Positions 1-6,606 of a stretch of DNA of 7,750 bases are shown here, one piece after another (position 1 is the stretch's first letter; every line of letters starts with the position of its first letter). Source of the stretch: Candidatus Omnitrophota bacterium (lineage in GTDB: Bacteria > Omnitrophota > Gorgyraeia > 2-02-FULL-51-18 > JAGOUK01); NCBI GenBank assembly GCA_020058965.1, contig JAGVCY010000305.1, forward strand, positions 1-7,750, given 5' to 3'. The notes under the pieces are model-generated. The model ran no database searches. It was given only the letters and a program-made list of their open reading frames with translations, and was not told where the DNA came from. The position numbers were made by a program, and so were the translations under genes.

Positions 1-1551
1 TTCCGATCTGGCGCTGACCCCGATCGTGGCCGTTGCGGTGGTTGGCGCGGCGGCGACTACTTGCGCGGTCACGGAGCTTGGATACCGCGCCAGAATCTTG
101 ACCGTGCTGGGCTCGATCACGCTCAGTAGAATATTGGGAAAAAAACCTACGATGACCAAAACGAGCATGAGCGCCGCGTACGGGATTTTGGCGAAGCCGC
201 GCGCGTCGTGAACGCTTTCGCAGGCAGGGTTGAGAGGCCCTTGGATTGTGTGACGAACCATCTTCAGCATATAACCCGCGGTGATCACGAGGGCTGCGAC
301 GGCTGCGATCGTCGTGATGGGATATTTGTCCCAAGATCCGAGAAGCACCATGAGCTCGCCCATAAACGGCGCAAAACCGGGCACGCCGGCCGAAGCCATG
401 GCCGCCATAACAAAAAGCGTAGAGATGAACGGAATCTTGCGTCCCAGACCGCCCCAGTCTTCGAGTTGGCGCTTGTGAGTCTGCTCGTAAACAAAACCCA
501 CCAAGGCGAAGCTGAGGGCCGCCATGATGCCGTGCGCGAACATGTACAGCACGGTGCCGTTCAACCCGGACGGGGTCAGGCTGGCTAAGCCGAGCAGGAT
601 CAAACCCATGTGGCTGCAGCTGGAGTAACCGAGTATGTACTTCAAATCTTTTTGGGTGAAGGCCACGAGACCGCAATAGACGATATTGAGGATCGCGATT
701 GCCGCGACATAAGGCATCCATTGTGCCGCGCCTTCGGGCATGAGTGTCAGGCCCAAACGGATGATCATGTACGCACCAAGTTTTTTCAAAACACCGGCGT
801 GCAGCATCGAAACGGAAGTAGGAGCGGCGGCATAACCGAGCGGGGACCAGGTGTGCATCGGCCACAAGGTCAGAATGACGCCGAAACCGACCATGATGAG
901 CGGAAATGCCCAGGACTGGAAGCTCGCGGGCAGAGGATTCGCCTTGAGTGCGGCTTCGATCACGGTGAAGTCGAAGGTGTTGAGACCGGTCGCCCAGTAC
1001 AGCGCGATGATCGCCAGCAGCGCCAGCACCGCGCCGAGCGTGAGGTACAGCGTGAGCTTCATGCTCGCGTAGTCTTTGTCGCCCGAGCCCCAGGCACCGA
1101 TCAGTGGGAACACCGGGATGACCGCGCATTCGTAAAAGAAGTACATGAAAAATATATTGAGGCAGCTTAGAGCACCAAAACAGCCGACGATCAGGAAGAG
1201 ATAAAAAATCAGATATTCCTTGAGCCGTTCCGTGACCTGGCAGGCCACATACACGCCCGCGAGCGAGCAAATAGCTGTGAGAACGAGCAGGACGAGGTTG
1301 ATGCCGTCCACGCCGACATGGTACTGAATGCCCAGTTGGGGGATCCAATCAAATTTATCGACAAACTGGTAGCCGCCCGCAACGCGGTCGTATCGGGCAA
1401 AGGCTGTTATGGCGGCAATCAACGATGCGGACACGGAGGCAAAGGTGATGCCTCGTAGAAGTATGCGCGCTTCCTTCGGCGTGAAAAACAGCGCGATGGC
1501 ACCGGCCAAAGGCGCGAGCAGAACGATGGAGATAAGACCAAACGGCATCAT
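1..1551 (-). CDS. nuoM: NADH-quinone oxidoreductase subunit M (partial, 3' end off window)
   Basis: This is one of the three antiporter-like proton-channel subunits in the membrane arm of complex I. I translated the frame by hand: it is open for 517 codons from ATG at 1551 to base 1, with no stop. E. coli NuoM is about 509 residues, so only a short tail should be missing. The start ATGATG overlaps the nuoL stop (ATGA), which indicates translational coupling. It is hydrophobic throughout, with many membrane segments. Recognisable NuoM signatures are FFYEC with Glu141 (TM5 Glu), HAGVLKK with Lys257 (TM8 Lys), the SSCSHMG segment near 310-316, and GEL with Glu399 (TM12 Glu). The oddity is the TM7 region: the usual lysine aligns with Ile226, and the usual HTWLPDAH motif reads HTWSPLGY (233-240). 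The C-terminal tail after 495 is rich in Ala and Thr. Identity is firm; the variant class is inferred. Confidence 0.95.
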   Translation of the reverse strand, partial: MMPFGLISIVLLAPLAGAIALFFTPKEARILLRGITFASVSASLIAAITAFARYDRVAGGYQFVDKFDWIPQLGIQYHVGVDGINLVLLVLTAICSLAGVYVACQVTERLKEYLIFYLFLIVGCFGALSCLNIFFMYFFYECAVIPVFPLIGAWGSGDKDYASMKLTLYLTLGAVLALLAIIALYWATGLNTFDFTVIEAALKANPLPASFQSWAFPLIMVGFGVILTLWPMHTWSPLGYAAAPTSVSMLHAGVLKKLGAYMIIRLGLTLMPEGAAQWMPYVAAIAILNIVYCGLVAFTQKDLKYILGYSSCSHMGLILLGLASLTPSGLNGTVLYMFAHGIMAALSFALVGFVYEQTHKRQLEDWGGLGRKIPFISTLFVMAAMASAGVPGFAPFMGELMVLLGSWDKYPITTIAAVAALVITAGYMLKMVRHTIQGPLNPACESVHDARGFAKIPYAALMLVLVIVGFFPNILLSVIEPSTVKILARYPSSVTAQVVAAAPTTATATIGVSARSE

Positions 1552-3524
1552 GAGATGGTCCTTGTCAGGGTGAACAAGATCACCCCAATCAGCCCGAGCG
1601 CGAAGACGAGAGCGTAATTAGCCACGCGTCCGGTTTGTAATTTGCGCATCACGGATCCTGTTTCGCGAGTGGACTCCGCCGTAAAATTAACCAGTCCCTT
1701 GATCAGCACATTGATGTCAAAGCGGTACAGAACCCCGGCCGTGAATTTTTGAAAAAAGTTTCCAGCGGCCGCAAACACTTCGTCGAGATAGTACTTTTGG
1801 ACGAGCGTGCGGTAGAAGAATTGGGGGAGCTTGGCAACGGGGTCGTTGTTGGTTTTGAGCGGCGCGTAGAGAAAGCTGCCGAGCAGAATGCCCGCGATCG
1901 CGGCGCCGGTGGCCAGATAGGGAACGATGGCCGCATGATGAGCGGCATGTTCATGACCGCCGGCCAGGAAACCGGGGATGCCGATGAATCCACCGATGAT
2001 CGAAAATACCGACAAGATCAAAAGCGGGAGCAGCATAACGAAGGGGGCTTCATGCACTTCGTGCGCGTGTCCGTCACCATGGCCATCGGCTGTGCCATGC
2101 GCCCCATGCGCCGCGTGGGACTTTTTGTGGTCATGGCTGTGATCGTGCTTGAAAGAACCAAGTGACTTCCGGTCAGAGCCCAACACCGCGACCCAAATCA
2201 GGCGAGTCATGTAGAAGGCCGTGAGAAGCGCCGTCGTCCAACCGGCCCAGAAAATCACCGGATGATGGCCGTACGAAAGCGCCAAGATCGCATCCTTGGA
2301 GAAGAATCCGGCGAATGGCCAGATTCCGCACAGCGCGAGCGTTCCGATTAAAAAAGTAATCGCCGTAATCGGCATTTTTTTGATCACACCGCCCATTTCC
2401 CAAATATTCTGGGTGTGGAGGCCGTGAATGATCGCGCCGGCACCCAAGAAGAGCAGGGCCTTGAAGAACGCGTGCGTGGTCAGGTGGAACATTCCGGTTT
2501 CGGCACTACCGAGGCCGATCGCACTGCCCATGTAACCCAGCTGACTGACCGTGGAGTAAGCGAGAATTTTTTTAATATCGGTCTGAACCACCGCGAGGCC
2601 GGCCGCAAGGACCGCTGTCAACGCACCGACGACAGCGATCACTTGCATCGCGTCGGCCGACAATTCGATCATAAAAAACACCCGCGCCATCATATAAATG
2701 CCCGCCGCGACCATGGTTGCCGCGTGAATCAGCGCGCTGACCGGTGTGGGGCCTTCCATCGCGTCCGGAAGCCAAATGTAGAGAGGGAATTGAGCCGATT
2801 TACCCGCGACCCCGCAAAAAATAAGCAGAACCGCCAAGAACAACGCGCCCGGCAAGATGAGCCCACTCTGAACGGCCTGAGGAATGATCTCGTGCAGCTG
2901 ATGAAAGTTCAGCGTGCGCGCCCCCGCGGCTGATCCGTGACCCGAAAGCACCCAGAGCAAAAGGATGCCGAGCAGGAAGCCAAAATCAGCGACGCGGTTG
3001 ACGATGAAGGCTTTGTTTCCGGCGTCAGCGGCGGACGGTTTTTCGAACCAGAAGCTGATAAGGAGGTAGGAGCTTACGGCAACGAGCTCCCAAAAAATAA
3101 AGAGCATCAGGAAATTGGGCGACAGAACGATACCGATCATCGAAAAAGCAAACATCGAAAGTGACGCGAAGAATCGCGCGAAGCTTTTGTCGCCGTGCAT
3201 GTAGCCGACCGAATACAGGAAGATGCAGCTGCCGACGCCCGTCACCACCAAGAGCATTAGCACGGAGAGCGGGTCGACCAAAAAGCCGAAGTCGATCCGC
3301 ATCGGACCGGCGTGGAGCCAGAGGTAATTGACTTCAAACGGAAGTGTGATTTTATGGCTCAGCGAGCCGACAAAAATATTAATGACAAGACCCAGGGAAG
3401 TGAGAATGCCGGCGAGCGAAACACCCGCGGCAATTTTGGGCTGTTTTAACAAAAAGAGTGCGATCACGACTGCCGAAACGAGCGGCGCGAAGAGAATGAT
3501 CCAGAGGTGAAGTGGATTTACCAC
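1548..3524 (-). CDS. nuoL: NADH-quinone oxidoreductase subunit L
   Basis: This is the distal proton-pumping subunit of the complex I membrane arm, 658 residues against about 613 in E. coli. It keeps the expected polar residues of the family: Glu146 in FWELV, Asp180, Lys242 in GKSAQFPLYIWLPDAM, His267 in ALIHAATMV, Lys355 in HAFFKALLF, and Lys410 in GFFSKD. The C-terminal part (about 575-658) fits the lateral amphipathic helix HL plus the last membrane segment. The start is GTG at 3524 and overlaps the nuoK stop by 7 bases; the end overlaps nuoM by a base-sharing ATGA. The extra length is mostly a hydrophilic His-rich loop at about 460-492, with 11 His in 32 residues and many Gly and Asp. A second small His cluster lies at 524-530. 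Such loops occur in NuoL of several phyla; their role is not established. Confidence 0.97.
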   Translation of the reverse strand: MVNPLHLWIILFAPLVSAVVIALFLLKQPKIAAGVSLAGILTSLGLVINIFVGSLSHKITLPFEVNYLWLHAGPMRIDFGFLVDPLSVLMLLVVTGVGSCIFLYSVGYMHGDKSFARFFASLSMFAFSMIGIVLSPNFLMLFIFWELVAVSSYLLISFWFEKPSAADAGNKAFIVNRVADFGFLLGILLLWVLSGHGSAAGARTLNFHQLHEIIPQAVQSGLILPGALFLAVLLIFCGVAGKSAQFPLYIWLPDAMEGPTPVSALIHAATMVAAGIYMMARVFFMIELSADAMQVIAVVGALTAVLAAGLAVVQTDIKKILAYSTVSQLGYMGSAIGLGSAETGMFHLTTHAFFKALLFLGAGAIIHGLHTQNIWEMGGVIKKMPITAITFLIGTLALCGIWPFAGFFSKDAILALSYGHHPVIFWAGWTTALLTAFYMTRLIWVAVLGSDRKSLGSFKHDHSHDHKKSHAAHGAHGTADGHGDGHAHEVHEAPFVMLLPLLILSVFSIIGGFIGIPGFLAGGHEHAAHHAAIVPYLATGAAIAGILLGSFLYAPLKTNNDPVAKLPQFFYRTLVQKYYLDEVFAAAGNFFQKFTAGVLYRFDINVLIKGLVNFTAESTRETGSVMRKLQTGRVANYALVFALGLIGVILFTLTRTIS

Positions 3525-3862
3525 TTTAGGGTGTCCAAGTCGTCGACAGAAGTTGTTTTTTTCTTGCGGAAAAGCAGCACGACGATCGCTAGGCCAACCG
3601 TTACTTCGGCCGCGGCAACAATCATAGTAAAGAATACCAATACTTGGCCTGTAAGATTACCCCAATAAGAGGAAAAGGCCACAAAGGACAGATTTGCAGC
3701 GTTCAGAATCAGTTCGATTGATAATAGAATCAAAAGTATATTACGACGAGTTAGAAGACCATAAAGACCGATGCCAAATAGAAGCCCTGAAACGACGAGA
3801 TAATGATGCAGGCCCACAACGAAGGGGCAAGAACCCATGCTGGGGAGACAGACAGGGGTCAT
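3518..3862 (-). CDS. nuoK: NADH-quinone oxidoreductase subunit K
   Basis: This small membrane subunit of complex I carries part of the fourth proton path near the quinone end. It has 114 residues against about 100 in E. coli, and three membrane helices. The two family glutamates are visible: Glu50 in LLSIELILNAANL (TM2) and Glu86 in VAAAEVTVGLAI (TM3). The ATG at 3862 forms an ATGA overlap with the nuoJ stop, which favours this start. It adds about 13 residues relative to typical NuoK, and an internal Met at residue 9 is a possible alternative. The C-terminus is short and polar and overlaps the nuoL GTG start by 7 bases. No lesion is seen. Confidence 0.96.
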   Translation of the reverse strand: MTPVCLPSMGSCPFVVGLHHYLVVSGLLFGIGLYGLLTRRNILLILLSIELILNAANLSFVAFSSYWGNLTGQVLVFFTMIVAAAEVTVGLAIVVLLFRKKKTTSVDDLDTLKW

Positions 3863-4350
3863 TGGGAGTCTTTCTTGGCGAGCACCACGATGCTGGTGAC
3901 GGCCGCTAGAATCAACAAGGAAGTCAGTTCAAAGGGCAGGACAAACTGATTGAAGAGGACTTTTCCGATGGTTTCAGGCACTCCGTGAATCGCGGTCATT
4001 TGCGGGACGCGCACCGTGCGGATCACGGCGATGAGCGCAATGAAGAAAGTTGTTCCCGCAATCACGGCAACCACCTTGGTGAACCAGCCCGCGCCTTTAA
4101 CGGCGTTCATTTGCTGAGTGTCCATGAGCATGACGATAAAGAGAAAAAGCACGAGGATCGCGCCCGCGTAGACCATGACCTGAATGACCGCGACGAGGAA
4201 GGCTTTGAGGAGAATGAAAAGACCGGCCGTGAAGCACATGGCCATTACAAGCCACAGAACACAGTAAACCGCCGACCGAGAGCGGACAACGCCGACGCCG
4301 GAAATCAGCGCTCCCAAGGCAAGAATGTAAAAAAGAACGTTTTCAAGCAT
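3859..4350 (-). CDS. nuoJ: NADH-quinone oxidoreductase subunit J
   Basis: This is a complex I membrane subunit at the junction of the peripheral and membrane arms, 163 residues with about five membrane helices. The hallmark TM3 segment is present at about 57-77 (VMVYAGAILVLFLF, then MLMD). The family ending is also there: LPFELTSLLILAAV followed by VLAKK. It is the first gene of the visible nuo set and overlaps nuoK by 4 bases. There is no strong Shine-Dalgarno at the usual distance: the nearest purine run, GAGA, is about 13 bases upstream of ATG 4350. nuoI, the common upstream neighbour of nuoJ, is absent; a lipoprotein gene lies upstream instead. Identity is secure from the motifs and the gene order J-K-L-M. 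Confidence 0.95.
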   Translation of the reverse strand: MLENVLFYILALGALISGVGVVRSRSAVYCVLWLVMAMCFTAGLFILLKAFLVAVIQVMVYAGAILVLFLFIVMLMDTQQMNAVKGAGWFTKVVAVIAGTTFFIALIAVIRTVRVPQMTAIHGVPETIGKVLFNQFVLPFELTSLLILAAVTSIVVLAKKDSQ

Positions 4351-4402
4351 CTTTAATCAAAAATCTCGCAAAAGTAGTGGGAATACTCGACGCAGACGAC
4401 TA

Positions 4403-4432
4403 AGAATATTTGCCCATTCTAGTGTCGGTGAA
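4403..4432 (-). promoter_or_regulatory. possible sigma70-type promoter of nuoJKLM
   Basis: In the 126-bp gap upstream of nuoJ, the minus strand reads TTCACC (4432-4427), an 18-bp spacer, and TATTCT (4408-4403). This would start transcription about 45 bases before the nuoJ ATG. The boxes are only moderately similar to TTGACA and TATAAT. Read-through from the upstream lipoprotein gene is an alternative. Nothing else is evident in the gap. Confidence 0.25.
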
Positions 4433-4445
4433 GGGGATTGTCAAT

Positions 4446-4500
4446 GCGACTAAAAACGCTAAAAGAAACCCGATACTTACCAGCCGCGGCTTTTAGTCGC
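4446..4500. repeat. perfect 10-bp inverted repeat across the lipoprotein stop codon
   Basis: The plus strand has GCGACTAAAA at 4446-4455 and TTTTAGTCGC at 4491-4500, a perfect 10-bp inverted repeat around a 35-nt middle. The right arm lies in the last codons of the lipoprotein gene (Ala-Thr-Lys). The middle holds its TAA stop and a GCCGCGGC palindrome. The minus-strand transcript could fold here, but no U-tract follows, so it does not look like a standard intrinsic terminator. It may still end or protect the lipoprotein mRNA upstream of nuoJ. Confidence 0.45.
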
Positions 4501-5331
4501 TTTGCGCAACTCCACAAAGGCCTGCTTGTCTTTTCCATTGTAAGTTCGCAATCCAAGAGTCCCGAGATAGGATGAGAATCCTCGATCGCTTGAGCCATAG
4601 TACCTCTCAAACTCCGAGACTTCACCGGATGACTTGTCATGAAGCCAGTCGAAGCTCAGGATAGGGATTTGGTCGTGATGATTGTCCCAGGCCAAAAATG
4701 CTTCGCGCACAAAAGCGGCCTGTTTTTCTTCGCTGCTGCGGTTGCCGCCGCCCGACGGGTAGCCGATTTCGGCAAAGTATATTTTTTTGTCCGGGTAAAA
4801 CGCCGTGATTTTATTAAAATCTTCACGCGCGGTTGACGGATCACGTACGTCAAAACTACCCGGCTTAAACGGATAGTAGGTCACCAGCACCCCGTTTGAG
4901 TTGTTCAGGACTCCTTGAACGTGATCGCGCAAATTCATGAAGCCGTCAAAAGTGATTTTTCCGCTGACAATAGCCCGGGGGAATTTGTTCCGAACGAAGG
5001 GAGCGACCGCGTTATAAAACTCCGTGTATTCTCGCCACGCTTTATCGGAATTTCCCAAGTAGATGTCAATTTCGTTTCCAATCATTTCCACGCGCGCGAT
5101 CGCGAACGATTTATCAAATCCCACCGCGCCTTCAGAAATGCTCATGCCCAGCATGCGATTGCCGCGCGGTTGAAGATTATTTTGCTGCGGAAGACTATTT
5201 GGTTCCACCGGCGCAACGTGCTGATCCGTCGGGGGGATGTACGAATCAACGGCCGCGCAACCACTCAAACTTACAAAAAGAATCGGCGAGAGCAAAAAAA
5301 TCAAACTTATCATTGGAGGTTTTGAGCGCAT
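4477..5331 (-). CDS. lipoprotein, putative clan GH-A glycosidase-like, apparently shortened barrel
   Basis: This is a predicted lipoprotein of 284 residues. I chose the ATG at 5331 because it places a positively charged n-region (MRSK), a hydrophobic stretch and the lipobox LSGC (Cys25) correctly. The frame is open back to 5427, but that extension would bury the signal; ATG 5313 is another possible start. Residue +2 is Ala, so outer-membrane sorting is plausible. A Pro/Gln-rich linker follows to about 55. The rest resembles TIM-barrel glycosidases such as GH53 or GH17: IGNEIDIYLG with Glu87 as possible acid/base, VTYYPF at 150-155, and YFAEIGYPSGG with Glu188 as possible nucleophile. FDWLHD (227-232) and GTLGLRTY (257-264) lie near the end. 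Only about 25 residues separate the first strand-like segment (LGMSISEG) from the GNE strand, so strands 2-3 may be deleted. The substrate is unknown; it may not be active. Confidence 0.6.
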   Translation of the reverse strand: MRSKPPMISLIFLLSPILFVSLSGCAAVDSYIPPTDQHVAPVEPNSLPQQNNLQPRGNRMLGMSISEGAVGFDKSFAIARVEMIGNEIDIYLGNSDKAWREYTEFYNAVAPFVRNKFPRAIVSGKITFDGFMNLRDHVQGVLNNSNGVLVTYYPFKPGSFDVRDPSTAREDFNKITAFYPDKKIYFAEIGYPSGGGNRSSEEKQAAFVREAFLAWDNHHDQIPILSFDWLHDKSSGEVSEFERYYGSSDRGFSSYLGTLGLRTYNGKDKQAFVELRKATKSRGW

Positions 5332-5479
5332 GGATCCCAACTGATTTGTTGCGAACATTGGCGGAGCGGACGAACAACATTTGTACTGACCAAGAACAAT
5401 TCTAATAGAGCTTGCTAATTTTGCCACACGCCTTTTTAGACAAAAGCCACTATGAGCGCTTGCTACGGGCGGCTGGCCT

Positions 5480-5569
5480 ATGTTTCAGATGACAAAGCAG
5501 GAAACTCAAAATTGGGTATCACAGATTGTGATATCCAATCGGGAGCGGATGGGGCTTCGCTTGCAGCCC
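5480..5569 (+). pseudogene. fragment of an ORF6N-domain gene
   Basis: About 30 codons from 5480 read MFQMTKQETQNWVSQIVISN, then RERMGLR. They align codon for codon with MFQLTPEEFENLRCQFGISS in the intact ORF6N protein encoded at 6047-6583. In the family this block follows FPEDF and precedes an AFTEQG motif. Neither flank is present here, so only the middle of the domain survives. The frame stays open further (to 5881), but that part shows no ORF6N similarity and overlaps repeat copy A on the other strand. It is probably a remnant of an older, diverged paralogue on the same strand as the intact gene. The match is short, so confidence is moderate. Confidence 0.55.
5511..5539. repeat. dyad inside the ORF6N fragment, 12-bp arms, 5-nt centre
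   Basis: ATTGGGTATCAC (5511-5522), AGATT (5523-5527) and GTGATATCCAAT (5528-5539) form a near-perfect inverted repeat; the only imperfect pair is one G-T wobble. It lies at the same codons as the 13-bp dyad in the intact ORF6N gene, with a centre of the same length. Confidence 0.7.
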
Positions 5570-5886
5570 GAGGGCAATCCAAAAAAAACAGATTTCGCTC
5601 AAAAAAGGCGCGATGCTAGGCGCGAGGAACGCGGAGGACTCTTCATGTCCCCAAGCGAGCAGATGAGCTGCAAATTTTCGTTCGAACTTTCCATGTGCGT
5701 TTGGCTCTGGCTTTCGTATTCACCCTCGCGAATTCTCGCCGCCATTTCCGCACGCGCCAGCGTGCAGGCGGTTGCGCGCCGAAGGTCCGCCATCCTCGAA
5801 ATGCGCGAGGATAACCGCGACAGGAAGTCGCTGCTTTGCCTGCCGGGTGCTTCGTGCAATGCTCAAGGCACAAATTTTTAGCACAA
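5570..5886. other. stretch without a credible intact gene
   Basis: Between the ORF6N fragment and the leader of the intact ORF6N gene I see no supported gene. Open frames occur on both strands but have no ribosome binding site or family motif. The stretch holds repeat copy A (5675-5766), an A-rich run near 5580-5607, the direct repeat GGCGCGA near 5608-5622, and a small 7-bp hairpin with arms ATCCTCG at 5792-5798 and CGAGGAT at 5806-5812. Confidence 0.5.
5675..5766 (-). repeat. repeat copy A (inverted relative to copy B)
   Basis: Read on the minus strand, this segment matches 7564-7654 on the plus strand over about 92 bases. My hand alignment gives roughly 80% identity with one single-base gap. 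Exact blocks include GTGCGGAAATGGCGGCG, GAATTCGCG and AAGTTCGAACGAAAA. On the minus strand it can encode VRKWRREFA, which also occurs at the end of the recombinase pseudogene. It could be a terminal inverted repeat of a mobile unit, the tail of a second recombinase remnant, or one copy of a dispersed genomic repeat. Confidence 0.7.
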
Positions 5887-5891
5887 AATTA

Positions 5892-5919
5892 TTGACCGGA
5901 TAAAATGAAGTTGTACTCT
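5892..5919 (+). promoter_or_regulatory. possible promoter of ORF6N-recombinase unit
   Basis: TTGACC (5892-5897) is followed after 16 bp by TACTCT (5914-5919). The -35 box is good and the -10 box is weak. Transcription would start about 120 bases before the ORF6N ATG, which leaves a long leader containing the hairpin at 5998-6037. No competing gene overlaps it. Confidence 0.3.
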
Positions 5920-5997
5920 ATCGTTATCTGCTACTTCTGATCCATTCACGGCGCTGTGTCCAGCCAAGTTTATTAGCGCCAAGTAATCCGGCCTTAA

Positions 5998-6037
5998 CCG
6001 GGTGAAACCAACTCAATCAACTGGCCGTTTCATCCGG
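5998..6037 (+). promoter_or_regulatory. leader hairpin overlapping the ORF6N ribosome binding site
   Basis: CCGGGTGAAAC (5998-6008) can pair with GTTTCATCCGG (6027-6037): 11 pairs including one G-U, around an 18-nt loop. The Shine-Dalgarno GGAGG is at 6036-6040, so its first two bases are in the stem. A smaller hairpin, CCGG 5988-5991 with CCGG 5998-6001, uses part of the same left arm and excludes the larger stem. This could tune translation of the ORF6N gene. It is a sequence prediction only. Confidence 0.45.
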
Positions 6038-6046
6038 AGGTCTGTC

Positions 6047-6583
6047 ATGCCCAAATCCCGCGCTATACCCGTAACCACCTACATATCACACGAAGACATC
6101 GAACGAAAGATCTACAGCATCCGAGGCAAGAGAGTCATGCTGGATCAGGACTTAAGCGGCCTCTACGAGGTTGAAACCGGGGCTTTAAACCGGGCCGTGA
6201 GACGAAATATTTACCGTTTTCCGGAAGACTTCATGTTTCAGCTTACTCCCGAAGAGTTCGAAAACTTGAGATGCCAATTTGGCATCTCAAGTTGGGGCGG
6301 TCGGCGCTACACTCCTCAGGCCTTCACCGAACAGGGTATTGCCATGCTCTCGTCAGTGTTGAACAGTAAAAAGGCCATTCGAGCAAATATTCTGATTATC
6401 CGAACATTCACTCGGATCAGAGAATTCCTCATCACGCACAAAGATTTACAGCGCAAAATTGATGAGCTTGAGAAGAAGTATGAGGATCATGGGCAGCAGA
6501 TTCAATCCATTTTTGAAGCGATTCGAATGTTGCTTGAGCCGCCGGTCAATCCGAATAAGCGGCCTTTCGGCTTTCAGGCTTAA
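6047..6583 (+). CDS. ORF6N-domain protein
   Basis: This 178-residue protein has an ORF6N domain at about 18-105, including YSIRGKRVMLDQDLSGLYEV, RRNIYRFPEDFMFQLT, and AFTEQGIAMLSSVL. ORF6N is a putative DNA-binding domain found in phage antirepressor-like proteins and in many bacterial accessory regions; its cellular role is not established. The C-terminal part (about 128-165) is charged and helical, likely a coiled coil (HKDLQRKIDELEKKYEDHG), followed by a Pro-rich tail. I chose ATG 6047 because CCGGAGG lies 6 bases upstream; a GTG at 6002 in frame would add 15 residues but has no such site and lies in the leader hairpin. The recombinase gene begins 23 bases downstream, so the two were probably cotranscribed. 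The length and C-terminus look complete. The coding sequence holds the perfect dyad at 6263-6293. Confidence 0.88.
   Translation: MPKSRAIPVTTYISHEDIERKIYSIRGKRVMLDQDLSGLYEVETGALNRAVRRNIYRFPEDFMFQLTPEEFENLRCQFGISSWGGRRYTPQAFTEQGIAMLSSVLNSKKAIRANILIIRTFTRIREFLITHKDLQRKIDELEKKYEDHGQQIQSIFEAIRMLLEPPVNPNKRPFGFQA
6263..6293. repeat. perfect 13-bp dyad with 5-nt centre inside the ORF6N gene
   Basis: AACTTGAGATGCC (6263-6275), AATTT (6276-6280) and GGCATCTCAAGTT (6281-6293) form a perfect inverted repeat. It spans the codons for Asn73 to about Trp83. The paralogous fragment has a dyad at the same codons. It could be a protein binding site, a cruciform or an mRNA hairpin. Confidence 0.9.
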
Positions 6584-6606
6584 AAGACAGTAGTAGGGAG
6601 GAAAAC

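Noticed and set aside
208..588. Plus-strand open frames across the nuo genes
   Set aside because: They are antisense shadows of nuoM, nuoL, nuoK and nuoJ, which carry clear family motifs on the minus strand.
4446..4500. Intrinsic terminator for the lipoprotein gene
   Set aside because: The loop is long and no U-tract follows the right arm on the minus strand.
5332..5427. N-terminal extension of the lipoprotein to 5427
   Set aside because: It would place the signal peptide about 32 residues inside the protein and destroy a normal lipoprotein signal.
5599..5881. Open frames on both strands as small genes
   Set aside because: They have no ribosome binding site or family similarity, overlap each other, and largely reflect repeat copy A.
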